Below are positions 1-10,237 of a DNA stretch of 64,000 bases, piece after piece. Position 1 is the stretch's first letter. The number at the start of each line of letters is the position of its first letter. The notes below the pieces were generated by a model. That model did no database searches and was not told the origin of the DNA. It saw only the letters and a list, made by a program, of their open reading frames with translations. The DNA comes from Trichinella spiralis (Eukaryota > Nematoda > Enoplea > Trichinellida > Trichinellidae): positions 1,708,098-1,772,097 of the forward strand of contig CM012955.1 of the NCBI GenBank assembly GCA_000181795.3. The letters are read 5' to 3'. Made by a program: the position numbers and the translations under genes.

Positions 1-2065
1 AAGTCAGGTCTACGTTCGATCCAATCACTCCAACTTGCAAATCATTATGGACATAGCTGAAAATTACACTGTTCAAAATTATGCATAGAAAAAAGATAAA
101 ATACCTTTTCCGAATTCGTGCATTTAAAACTGGCGCTTCATAACGTGGATTTGAACCAATCAGCAAAAGATAATCACAATCTTCAATACCAACAATACCG
201 TCGTTCAAGATGTAATTGCAACGAAAGTCAATTCTTGAAAAATAAAAAAAAAGATTCCAATCAGTTTTCAAATTTGCAACATACAGCTAATTCCATTTTC
301 AAACAATGCCCTGAAATGCTTATCAATGAAAGAACAGTAGAAAATACTGCAAATACCCGGAACCAGTAGTGGGAAAATTCTCCTCGGTACACAACATTTC
401 ACAGCCAAGTTTGTTGAACAAATCTTTCAAACATACAAGCGCTTCAGCATCGACAAACTGTCCAACAACAACAGCCATTCTATTTCCAGACATTTCGTTG
501 AACTTTAACAGAAATTTATTTTAAAAAAAAGAATAAAAAAATAACACCAATATAAGCAATATTTTTTCACTTACTTTTTCATTGCAAAGGAACAAAGCAT
601 CTTCCCAGTTGCAATATTTCAACTCACCGCTGTCACATCTCACCATCGGACTGACCAGACGCTGACGTTTCAAACCATCGTATGCAAAACGAGTTTTATC
701 GCTTATCCATTCTTCGTTAATATCCTAAAATAGTTAGTGATTTTGAAACACATGCACAAGTGCAAATTTAAAATTCGTTCAAAACTAAAATTCCACTTGC
801 TTCATGAACTCGTGGAATGATGCGCATGATTTCGCCAGTGCGATGCGAGATGACTATGTTACAACCCAATGCGTCCATCACATCCACGCTTTCTGTTTTT
901 CTCGTTTCCCACGGTCTGGCGTGGAATGAATATGGCTTCGATGTAAGTGCACCAACTGGACACAAGTCGATCACATTTCCAGAAAGCTCGCTCGCAAATA
1001 GCCTATCCACATAACTACCAATTTGCATATCATTTCCTCGTCCAGTTGTTCCAAATTCCTCAAAGCCGGCAATTTCGTTTGCAAATCTGTAAAAATCAGC
1101 AATTAAATGAACAGCTTGCATCTGGTGCAAAACACATCGGACAAACCTGACACATCTTGTACAATGAATGCACCTTGTCATTATGGTCTTAACCAGAGGA
1201 CCCAAGTTTTTGTTCTCTACTGCCCGTTTGCCAGTAAAATTTATATCTGTAAATCGACTTCGATCCGATCCAAATGCCATGCTTTGATCTTGCAAATCGC
1301 ATTCACCGCCTTGGTCACAAATTGGACAATCCAATGGATGATTAACTAGCAAAAATTCCATCACACCTTCACGAGCTTTTTTCGTCATTTCACTGTTCGT
1401 TTTTATTTTCATTCCATTAAATACTGGCATGGCACAAGAAGCGACTGGCTGAAGAAATTGAAAAGAAAAGCAAAATATGTACATATATATAAACAAGAAA
1501 TCAACAAAATTGTATCAATTCAACTAACTTTGACAGATTTTTCCACCTCCACAAGACACATTCGACAGTTTCCAGCTATAGAAAGACGATCATGGTAACA
1601 AAATCTTGGTATTTCAACGCCGGCAATAGCGCAAGCTTGCAACGCTGTCATGCCAGGTTCGGCAAAAACACGAATATCATCTACGAATACTTCCACCTTT
1701 TTTGCAGAAGTTGCAGTTGAACGGTACGAAGCTAAAGTAAAAAATATTTAAAAAATAAATTTTATTATAGTCATTTGCTAAGGAAAAAAATTCATCTGCC
1801 CTGCATGCTTTGATAAACTGATACTGTCACAGTTTAAATAAAATACAAGAATTTTCCCAATAATTAACATTTCTGCTATTAACAAGCTGCACCGCTCAGT
1901 ACAGTATAAAATAAGTTTACAATACATGTTGAAACAAATGAAGGAAAAATATACAAACCAAAAAACGACGGGAAAAATTAATTTAACAATAATATTACCA
2001 AGTTTGAAAAATCCACTGCGAAGGATTTGAACAAAGCGTGAATGCAGAACCAAATTACTTGGCAT
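1..2065 (-). CDS. NDUFS1: NADH-ubiquinone oxidoreductase 75 kDa subunit (complex I), 5' part
   Basis: Encodes the iron-sulphur subunit of the peripheral arm of mitochondrial complex I, which carries clusters N1b, N4 and N5. Exons by hand, in transcript order: 2065-1999, 1731-1529, 1448-1147, 1086-801, 724-575, 502-357, 233-105 and 56-1 (continuing off the left edge). The first exon reads as a mitochondrial presequence rich in Arg and Ser. Exon 2 holds the plant-type ferredoxin cysteines (RFCYHDR, NCRMC). Exon 3 holds [16 protein letters not shown] and [12 protein letters not shown]. Exon 4 holds [12 protein letters not shown] and [10 protein letters not shown]. Reading phase is kept at every junction. 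The intron at 1146-1087 is only 60 nt and is open in frame. The intron at 800-725 needs a GC donor (GCAAGT) to give the conserved HEDINEEW join. The C-terminal half lies outside the window. Identification is essentially certain. Confidence 0.96.
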
Positions 2066-2905
2066 GACGAAGAAAATAATTCAAAATTTCCAATCTTTCT
2101 ATTCACTATACGCCTTAAAATGAAAACAAACGTCATCAATTAAACATAAAAACTATTACAAAAATGCTCGTGAATTGGCCAATGCTTTTTGCATGCACGC
2201 TTTATGACCAATGAAATAAAAAGAAAATGAAATTTTGATTTCGGGACAAGAAAATAAAAAAAATAAAATAACAGTTTTCCTTGTCGCCTTAGGAGATAAA
2301 ATTACCGATATAATTAATTATAAAAAATAAATAAAAAAGAAAAAAAATTATCAATGCAAATAATAAAACTAATCTTGAATTGCAAAAAATCAGATATGCA
2401 TCTTACGCTGGGAAGTACACTTTCAGTTACCGTGTAAATGATTTTCAGGGATATATTACATTCTTAGTATAAGAATTTACTTACTTCATATTGCTATCAA
2501 AATTATATGAAGTGTGTTATTTTTTATCCTTTATTTTCCGATGTACTGACACTCCGTGTTCAGGTTCCAGCGTCTTTTGTAGATCAAAATTATTAACATT
2601 GACGCGAGCATTTATAACGCTTGATTAATTAATTAATTAATTAATTAATCTGTTTCTATAGTTTAATGTTATGAAAAAATATTCATAAGCATTTAAGCAT
2701 CAATTATTAATTTCTATTATGACAAAATTTGAACTTGCATTTCAGTCCACTACATCCTTCGGTAATCCTTTCTATCGTTCCTTGGTTCGTTTTGCAGGTT
2801 CCATCTGCTGTATATTTCTAAGTTTGCTTCATTTATATATTAAAATTATATAATATATTAATATTTTTTTCTTTATTACATTTAGAGATTTTTTACGCTG
2901 AAAGA
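2066..2905. other. Divergent intergenic region with an ATTA microsatellite
   Basis: Separates the NDUFS1 start (minus strand) from the orphan gene at 2906 (plus strand), so it probably holds both promoters. It is strongly AT-rich and has a perfect tetranucleotide tract of about six ATTA units at 2624-2649. A T-rich TTTAG acceptor-like sequence sits at about 2880-2884, just before the downstream ATG, and could be a splice or trans-splice acceptor. No open frame here looks coding. Confidence 0.6.
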
Positions 2906-4486
2906 ATGAATCCGAAGAATGTCGTGCCGAAAAACATTCACACTAAGATTCAAATTGATAATGAACCAACGAGACCGTTGGTTGAATCTGAATTATCACG
3001 CTCTACTGGTAAAAGCTCATCGCAAAATGTTTCCGTTAGTGCGTCAGAAACTAAAATGATTGCAAATGAAGAGATTCTTCAGATTTATGCTCATTACTTG
3101 AAATCTGGTACGTGTCTCAAGCAGATTAGTGCGGCTTTCCGATCGCATATCTTTAACCTTATGAAAGAAAGAGCTATGAGAGAAGCGAGCGAAATGGACT
3201 CTGGCAGTGTTAGTCGTGCTTCTTTGGAGGCGACGACTGCTTATGTTAATGCTGTGAATGAAATACGCCAGCAAACTCAGCAGTCATTTTATGCAACTAT
3301 TGGGAAAGACAGAATGGATGAAAAAGCAGTTGATGAGAAAAATGTGAATTTCGTTAAAATGGATAATGAGAAGAAACAAAGTTTTAGTAAAACGAACTTA
3401 GCCAACATTGCACTACCTGTGAATGAAACGGAATATGTGGTAAATCCGTTGTTGAGTCCCGCCAGCGAAAGGTTCCGTAATCCCACTACAGTCACTAATG
3501 TATGCACTCGACTTGACAATTTGAGTGGTATAAGTAATCAACGCTTGAAAGATCGGAAGTTGAATAATAGTGGATCTATGCCTCGTATACCTCCAGTCAA
3601 ATTTCCAGATAAGTCAATGATAGGAAGAAGTGTTGTTTGTCCAAATTTGGAAAATGTTACCGATCGTAAGCCGGCATCGAAGGATATAGATATGAAGGAA
3701 CTGATCCATTCTGTATTAAATGCTGCTGTGAATTTGGAGAATGTAGAGCCTGCTCACGACACGCCTGTTAAAATCTTGATGAACAAAGATTCTCACCGAA
3801 GCAAGAAGCCCATTGAGAGCCCCCGCGAAAATGAGAAGGCACGTGCTAGAAAATTAGACAAAATTCCGAAGGTTCCTAGGAAAAAGCGAACTAATAAAAA
3901 AGATCTTGATTTTTCGGAGATTTTGGATTATGAATCTGTAAAAAATCAAGGTAGCAAGCGAATTCAAATGAGTAGAAAAACAATTTGCAAGATGGTTTCT
4001 ACTAGTATGACTTTGCCTGAGGACTTTGATACTTTACCGGATTATTTTCTGAGAACTTGGGCAACCAATAGCATCATTGACAGTCCCTTGACACGCATCT
4101 TAATAAAGGAGAAAAAATTGAATTTGGAAGACGAGCCTGGAATAATAATACCCTATAACGGTTGTATACGCGTAATGTCATCTGAAAATGCTGCGGAAAA
4201 TGTCAACTGGAAGTCACTTAAAACCGAATTTATTCCAGCAAAAGCAGATCAAGCTGAAAACAGAAAAGGTAATTCAACTGGAAAGGGAAAATATCGTGAT
4301 CGCGAAAAGGACGAAGATGAGTTGCCGAAACGCCTAAAAGATGGAGCTATACCGTCAGTTTCAGGTGAAATGAAAAACAGAAAAACTGGTGCCGGTTGCG
4401 GAAAAAGCACAGTAAAAGATTCTGTTAGCAAGCAGAATTCCAAGATGCGCTCTGTCACCAAGCCGGATTCTGTTATAGAGAAATGA
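2906..4486 (+). CDS. Orphan basic protein, 526 aa, intronless
   Basis: A single uninterrupted frame opened by ATG at 2906 and closed by TGA; I do not recognise a family. The protein is hydrophilic, with no signal peptide or membrane span, and is rich in Lys, Ser and Asn. The most ordered-looking parts are residues about 55-115 (ILQIYAHYLKSGTCLKQIS, followed by an Ala/Glu-rich likely helix) and about 340-420 (FSEILDYE, then DTLPDYFLRTWATN). A strongly basic stretch around residue 325 (PRKKRTNKK) could be a nuclear localisation signal. The tail is very basic and probably disordered. AATAAA-type signals follow in the AT-rich 3' region near 4705. Codon use and length make it a real gene. A nuclear, chromatin or cytoskeletal role would be guesswork. 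Confidence 0.8.
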   Translation: MNPKNVVPKNIHTKIQIDNEPTRPLVESELSRSTGKSSSQNVSVSASETKMIANEEILQIYAHYLKSGTCLKQISAAFRSHIFNLMKERAMREASEMDSGSVSRASLEATTAYVNAVNEIRQQTQQSFYATIGKDRMDEKAVDEKNVNFVKMDNEKKQSFSKTNLANIALPVNETEYVVNPLLSPASERFRNPTTVTNVCTRLDNLSGISNQRLKDRKLNNSGSMPRIPPVKFPDKSMIGRSVVCPNLENVTDRKPASKDIDMKELIHSVLNAAVNLENVEPAHDTPVKILMNKDSHRSKKPIESPRENEKARARKLDKIPKVPRKKRTNKKDLDFSEILDYESVKNQGSKRIQMSRKTICKMVSTSMTLPEDFDTLPDYFLRTWATNSIIDSPLTRILIKEKKLNLEDEPGIIIPYNGCIRVMSSENAAENVNWKSLKTEFIPAKADQAENRKGNSTGKGKYRDREKDEDELPKRLKDGAIPSVSGEMKNRKTGAGCGKSTVKDSVSKQNSKMRSVTKPDSVIEK

Positions 4487-5123
4487 GAACGATAACCAGT
4501 GATTAAACATGTATTATTGATGTGTAAGTTAGGGAATAGCCTTACGCATTATTTTTAATTGTTGTGAATTGTTTAAATATTTAATTGTAATGAATGCACT
4601 GAACTGAAATGTGAAGCATATTTTATGCTATTAGTAGTGTTCATTTCTATTGTAGTAATGGGTTATTATTTTTTCGGTGCATTTAGTTGTCATTCTTGGA
4701 AAAAAATAAAAATTGTGTGTAAATTGTTGCATTTTTGAAAAATAATTCATTGATTCTGAATGTAAACATGTTCTGCATTAAAATTCGAATGAAATGTTCC
4801 TAAAATTGAAAACTTTCTAGATTTAATTTTCATCTCATCAAATAATAATCATTGCACAACATACAAATAGTACTTTAAATGTTTTCATGACAAGTTTCTG
4901 CATTTCATTCAGCGACCATTCAATTAAGTGTGCATTACGATTTTACAATTATCAAATTTGAATTGAAGAATAACTTCGAAATAAATTAAACTCTATCAGT
5001 GTCATTTTGTTTAAAGTTGTCAATGCTAACGTGTTATTTTAAACGTAAAATTGTTTAAAGTGTAGGCAACGTTTTTGTTTGCTAGAGCAGTTTTCTTCAG
5101 TTGTTCTCCAACGACGATACAGA
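4487..5123. other. 3' region of the orphan gene and upstream region of the next gene
   Basis: AT-rich spacer with AATAAA-like polyadenylation signals near 4705 that would serve the gene ending at 4486. I see no further coding sequence, repeat or RNA gene. The last 80 bases (GCTAGAGCAGTTTTCTTC and following) are less AT-rich and are probably the 5' leader of the small gene at 5124. Confidence 0.5.
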
Positions 5124-5351
5124 ATGTTGCTTCCAATCCTGAGGTTCAAGCAAAGTGCTCTCGCTTTGGCCTGGTGTGGTATCCTGTGCGTCTGCTTCGC
5201 ACTGGGATATTGGATTTCCAGAAGAATAATGACGGAATTCGGTAAAAAGAACAGGAAGATACTCATTTTTCCCACTGGTGACAATGTGCTTTACGATCCA
5301 GCTTCACCAGGTTACACGACGCCGTTGTTAGGCGTCGAATTGTCACAGTAA
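5124..5351 (+). CDS. Small single-pass membrane protein, 75 aa, family unknown
   Basis: Reads from ATG at 5124 to TAA at 5351. An upstream in-frame TTG at 5079 is not needed. The start places a short basic segment (residues 1-9, ending LRFKQ) directly before one hydrophobic segment (about residues 10-30, LALAWCGILCVCFALGYWI). A basic segment (SRRIMTEFGKKNRK) and a polar tail with TGDNVLYDPASPGYTTPLLG follow. By the positive-inside rule both flanks are basic, so the topology is unclear. G+C is higher than in the flanks and there is an AATAAA at 5502-5507, both supporting a real short gene. It resembles SMIM-type mitochondrial or ER micro-membrane proteins in layout only. I cannot name a function. 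Confidence 0.65.
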   Translation: MLLPILRFKQSALALAWCGILCVCFALGYWISRRIMTEFGKKNRKILIFPTGDNVLYDPASPGYTTPLLGVELSQ

Positions 5352-6642
5352 AAAGATGTCATCAGAAGATCATTTAATCTACTGACCCAAGAAGCCAGTC
5401 ATGGTTTCTTATCGAATCATTTTTATCAAAGTCATTCCACGAAAAGGTTTTGGTGAATTCATTCAAATACTCTTATTGTATTATTGTTAAAAATTATTGA
5501 AAATAAATGTCATTGTATTTTGTTTTGTTTTGAAATAAGTTTAATAAAAATTTTCAAATTTCAAAGCATCGGTATGTAAATAAATATCTGTCTTGAAATC
5601 AACAGTTTGCGGTTACGATTTGAAAACAAAAATCCAAACGTTGAAATAGTAAGAAATTATAAAAGTTTTTACGTATAAGTATACTGTAATTTCAGGTAAT
5701 GAAGAATTAAATATGTTTGAACTGTTCGTGAAACGCAGTTGGTTCTGCAATGCAGTTTCATAATATTATATAAATATAGGTCTACAAATTCAAATTTGAA
5801 TGAAATTAAAGTTAAATTCATTTTTCCTAACATGTGTAGACATAGTTCAGCCGCTGCATGTTACATTGTTTTTCTTATGTTGCTGGAGTAGTTTTACAAA
5901 TTGCTAAAGTAGTCTTCAATATGGCGGAATTATCGTCAATTTTGTTTTCATAATCCAAATACGATCGTCAAAAGTAAGCATGGATAAGAAGAAAGCATTT
6001 CAAGCAAAGAATAATTATTGTTAATAGAATCTGTTTTCTGATGCTGATGACAGTAGATTTTGCAACAGTTTGGTTTGTTCCAATGTGTGACAAAGAAGTT
6101 CAGTTCGATTAGAAAAGAAAATAAATCAAAATTTGAGAAATAAATTCTTTCTCAGTTGGTCAAAAAATTAACTGAAAAATTGAGAAAAAGATAATTCAGC
6201 TCAACTGACTGATGTTCAAAAAATGTCGCTGTTTACTTTTTTAATCCTTGAAAATCATTATTTAATTGTACTTTTGAGCAGATTAAATTTTGCTCATTTT
6301 TATTAAAAAATTAATATTCTAAAGTAAGCAATTGTTGATTTGAAAAAGTATTATGACTCTACAAAACTCTACGTAGAAAAAAAACAAAAGAAGAAAAAAA
6401 AGAATAACAAAAAAGCAGCACATATTTGCAACAATAGCCCGGGGTTTATGAATTTTAGTGGAAAAAAATCGCCCGTAGTTTTGCATCATTTTATTGTTCA
6501 ATTTAAACACGTCTGTTGATTTTTTGTATTGAAAAAACCTTGCCTACAGTGTAAATAGGCACCGAAAACAGAACGAATGTACTGTAGGTTAAGTTTTGTC
6601 TTGGCTTTTGCAAGGGGGGAAGGAAAATTTGGAAACTAAAGT
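5352..6642. other. Intergenic region, no gene seen
   Basis: About 1.3 kb of AT-rich sequence between convergent genes. AATAAA signals at 5502-5507 and near 5540 fit polyadenylation of the small gene to the left. The short frames opening with ATGGCGGAA near 5930 and ATGGATAAG near 5980 close within about 15 codons. I find no repeat, RNA gene or conserved protein segment. Confidence 0.5.
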
Positions 6643-7490
6643 TCAAACGTAAGACGCGTATTCGTTAACAGTCAGTCGTTTCCATCGACGGGCTACAATG
6701 CTCAGCTTGCTTCCAACTTTCGTATTGGAAAACTGTAACAATATCAATCTTGACACATCGACAAACTTTTCACACTCTGAACTTCGACCCAACAGCACAT
6801 CAATCGTATCTCTGCTGCAAACCTTAAAATTAACATTACTATCAAATTGATATTTTCTTTTTAAAATGAATACTTTCCATACTTCATAGCCTTTTTTGAA
6901 AACTCTCTCACCGTTAACAAACACCTTCCCTTCCAAGATGAAATCTGTCGCAATTCTATACATACACATACACACACACATATATATATATATATACAAT
7001 GAAAACAATCTTTTAAAACTACACCGATTAATTGATACATTAATAGAAATGTTTACAAAATGGAAAACTTTCGCACTTTTTGCTCAAGCCAAAACCAGCT
7101 TTAACAACCGAATCAAGCCGTGGATTGAAAATATTCATTCTGATTTTTGTAGAGCCGGCGTATTCTTCATCCTCGTCGTTGTCGCCACTTTCGTTTGCAC
7201 TGGTCGCGCTTTCGTCTTCATATTCTTCTTCATTGTCTTCATCCTACAAAAAATACATCTCCTCATTTGAATAATTAATAAACTTTTTTTTTGAAAGAGC
7301 TAACTTTTCCATGATAAAATTTTCGTTTTTTGAAAACCGTTGCACTGCAGCAAACTAATCTGCAGCAAGGAATTTGTCGACTTGCCCTTTGTTCGGTTTG
7401 AATTGAAGCCGTAAACCAAGAAGCGATCAGTTGATTCTGCTTCCACAAAACACGCTGGTTGAACATTCGCCGAAATCCAAAGCGTAGCAT
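6643..7490 (-). CDS. MTRES1: MTRES1/C6orf203-like mitochondrial S4-domain RNA-binding protein
   Basis: Four exons by hand: 7490-7305, 7243-7077, 6955-6883 and 6822-6643, giving 606 nt (201 aa) with phase kept throughout. Exon 1 encodes an Arg-rich amphipathic N-terminus (MLRFGFRRMFNQR) typical of a mitochondrial presequence. Exon 2 carries an acidic stretch (DEDNEEEYEDE) and then the start of the S4-like fold (RLDSVVKAGFGLSKK). Exon 3 has the RNA-binding loop FVNGERVFKKGYE. Exon 4 has DTIDVLLG and the family-typical C-terminal VARRWKRLTV. Human MTRES1 binds nucleic acid in mitochondria, protects mitochondrial transcription under stress, and works with a release-factor-like protein in ribosome rescue; that role is inferred here. 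The intron between exons 2 and 3 contains a TA/CA microsatellite (about 6961-6998) and uses a weak GTGCGA donor. Confidence 0.85.
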
Positions 7491-7634
7491 CCGGCTGGAA
7501 TTCAATTAGATCGAATAAAAAATAAGAACATTTCATCAATCATCAATATAATTGGTCAAAGCGGATCAAACCAGCGGGAAATGGAAATTTAATAAAATGA
7601 TAAACATTTATTATTACTGAGAAAAGTGGTTTTT

Positions 7635-9266
7635 TTATTGTACAATTGACTTCTGCGAATCGAATACACTAGTTCGAAATTCCAACAGGACAGTACGTGA
7701 GCTTTGGTCAGTGTTAGCCGACGGTGGGGTGACCGCTTGCATGAACTGTTGCTCGCTGAGAGGATTTGAAAAGCGAACTTTAATTTTGCCACTTTTACCA
7801 AACCAGCCTTCTATGCGGCCTTCAGTTCTGTGCTCGTCCAACAGCGTCACTTTGCAACCGACAAACGGCACCAGGCTAGAAGTTTTGCCGAACATGCCTC
7901 GCACAGCTACAGTATGCTGATCGAGAACATTGCATATTGTACCTCGTTTGATTTTCCTCTTGAAAACGGGCAACTTTTTCAACCACTCATCAGTGGCCAT
8001 CATGTGCAACAGTTGACCGTGAAAAGCGATCCGACATGTGCTCACTTCCAACGGTTGGTCCAATTTCGACGCGATGTACTGGGCTTGATTGAAGCACAAA
8101 ATCGCCTGCTCAAACTGAACCACCGCATATCTGTGCAAAGGATGCGACAAGTCGCCGGTGTCGGCCAAATTTGCATCTTCTTGTTTCAAATAATTGCTTT
8201 CCCACGCAAATTGACCTGGCTCCGTGGAGCAGCGGCACTTGTCCGGCTCGCAGTGGAAAAAGATAAATTTGCCAATTACCGTCTCGTAGCCGACAGTGAC
8301 GTGAAATTTGCTGTTGCTAAGCAACGGATGCTTGTAATGGGCGACTGCAGAAACCGACACAACGCCGTACTGGATTTTTTGCATACAATTCGCCTCGCAC
8401 ACCACGCCACGTTCCAGGCGACTGGTGTCGAATTGGGCAACGCAAATTCCAGCTCGACTTCCCTGAGCAATGCTTTCGACGGCTTTGTGGAATATTTGAA
8501 TTGATTTGATTTTTCGCTTTTCGTTCAACGTTGGAATTTCAACGACCGACTTCACACCAACCGATCCACTGATCACCGTGCCGGTCAGCACTGTGCCCTG
8601 CCCTTTGATATTGAAGCAGTGGTCAACGTAGAAGAGAAATTTCCCCTCGGCCGAACGATCTGGACAATAGACTTGGTCGACCAGGCGGTCAATCAGTGTT
8701 TTCAATGTTTGTGATTTTTCCTCTTCGTCCAAAGCTGACACTGGAACCATAGGAACGTCGGCAAATGAAGTATTTTGCAAAGTTTTACGCAGGCGTCGTT
8801 GGAATTTCTCTATTTTTGCCGCTTTAGCATCATTTGGTAGAAGATCAATTTTGTTCAGCGCTATCAGCATACGTTTTGGGCAAGTTATATCGGCCAGAAC
8901 GATACATTCGGCTGTTTGAGGTTGAATACCTTTGCAAATATCGATAACAAGCAACACCATGTCCATAATTCGAGATCCACCTATTACAGTACGAAAAAGT
9001 GAACCATGACCAGGACAGTCGACCAGCGTTATTTGCAATGTATCATAGTCAGAGAATTTCGATTCTTTATTTTTCAGCTTCTCTGGAATGTCAACCGAAA
9101 ATGACGAAAATCCAAGATCTAAAGTTATACCCCGTTGCTTGCTCTGAGGATGTTTGTCAAAGGCGGCAGTACTGGCGATGGTGCTCAACGCTTTCGCCAA
9201 TGTTGTTTTGCCCGAGTCGACGTGACCCATAATGCCAACGTTAAAATTGAACGTTCTCTCCGCCAT
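7635..9266 (-). CDS. EEFSEC: Selenocysteine-specific elongation factor (eEFSec/SelB)
   Basis: A single 543-aa frame starting with ATG at 9266. The translational GTPase signature is complete: G1 GHVDSGKT (residues 14-21), G2 region RGITLDLGF (45-53), G3 DCPGHG (83-88) and G4 NKID (138-141). It is followed by the EF-Tu-like beta-barrel domains (FNIKGQGTVLTGTV, then an IQIFHKAVE region) and the extra C-terminal domain IV of animal eEFSec (VRGMFGKTSSLVPFVG). The RGITLD switch and FHKAV distinguish it from EF-1 alpha and EF-Tu. It delivers Sec-tRNA to UGA codons with SECIS-binding protein 2, so the organism is expected to make at least one selenoprotein. The gene has no intron, unlike its intron-rich neighbour golgin-84 upstream on the same strand. 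Length is close to that of animal orthologues. Confidence 0.96.
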   Translation of the reverse strand: MAERTFNFNVGIMGHVDSGKTTLAKALSTIASTAAFDKHPQSKQRGITLDLGFSSFSVDIPEKLKNKESKFSDYDTLQITLVDCPGHGSLFRTVIGGSRIMDMVLLVIDICKGIQPQTAECIVLADITCPKRMLIALNKIDLLPNDAKAAKIEKFQRRLRKTLQNTSFADVPMVPVSALDEEEKSQTLKTLIDRLVDQVYCPDRSAEGKFLFYVDHCFNIKGQGTVLTGTVISGSVGVKSVVEIPTLNEKRKIKSIQIFHKAVESIAQGSRAGICVAQFDTSRLERGVVCEANCMQKIQYGVVSVSAVAHYKHPLLSNSKFHVTVGYETVIGKFIFFHCEPDKCRCSTEPGQFAWESNYLKQEDANLADTGDLSHPLHRYAVVQFEQAILCFNQAQYIASKLDQPLEVSTCRIAFHGQLLHMMATDEWLKKLPVFKRKIKRGTICNVLDQHTVAVRGMFGKTSSLVPFVGCKVTLLDEHRTEGRIEGWFGKSGKIKVRFSNPLSEQQFMQAVTPPSANTDQSSRTVLLEFRTSVFDSQKSIVQ

Positions 9267-10237
9267 TTCGTGGGAGCAATCCTACCACCAGTCTACAATA
9301 AAACTTGAACAACTAATTGAACAGAACAGCAATGAAAATGTCGATTCTCGTAAAACTGAAAAACCCGCAGTTGCTTTACTGCAGATTTTTTTTGTTACAA
9401 AATTTAAAAACTCTCAAGCAAATCACCTTTGCAAATTCATTCAAAATTTACAAACTTCCATCTCTACTCGCACCAGAAATGTATATCGTATGACCCGTTT
9501 TTGCGTCCAACTTTATTTCGAAATATTCATTTGTTCTTAACATCAGCTACAGCAACTGCTATTTGCAACTTTGTTTGACACAACTAGCTAAATGTTATCT
9601 TACTTGATTTTTCAATTTTATTTCGATAACTAAAAATATTTTGTTTTATAAAAGAAATTCTTAAATGGAAAAAGAAAAAAAATACGTGGACAGTACAAAT
9701 AAAAAATCAAGGTTAAACTCTTGTTGTACAGTAAGCAATACGAGAGTAATTGCTATGAAAATGAAATGAGATTTTTTAAATTTATTTCGTATATTTCATA
9801 TTAATTTTGAAAAATATGTGCAACTAAATTAACAGTGATAAGATTAAAATATCGAAAATTCATTTGCAAATTATATTATTCATATTTTTAATGTTCATTA
9901 CAGATGCATAAATCATTTTTTATATAATTTAATACCTTTCACATGCATAAAATATTTAGATTAACAGTGTATTTCAGAATGCTATTTAAAATTAATTTGC
10001 AAAAGAACAAGCAAACACGATTAAGCAGTTCGGAGATACGCGATACTAGAAACATAAATGGCAATCGTTCTTTGCTTTTACTAGAAAAAAAATACACATA
10101 CAAAACGCATCAACAAACTATTTTTACTGTAATCAACCCATAAAAAAGTTCAACTTATATAAAACAACCGGAATAGAAATTTTGTACTAACTACGGGATA
10201 AAAATCACTTCCGAGTTTTCTCCGAAAAGCATATTCA
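9267..10237. other. Intergenic region between golgin-84 and EEFSEC
   Basis: About 970 nt of AT-rich sequence, with the golgin-84 3' end on the right and the EEFSEC start on the left, both on the minus strand. It should hold the EEFSEC promoter and golgin-84 3' UTR. Plus-strand frames here (for example 9232-9540) have no codon bias or recognisable motif. No repeat or RNA gene was seen. Confidence 0.5.

Noticed and set aside
7830-8504. 224-codon plus-strand frame
   Set aside because: Antisense shadow of EEFSEC, whose GTPase motifs are complete on the other strand.
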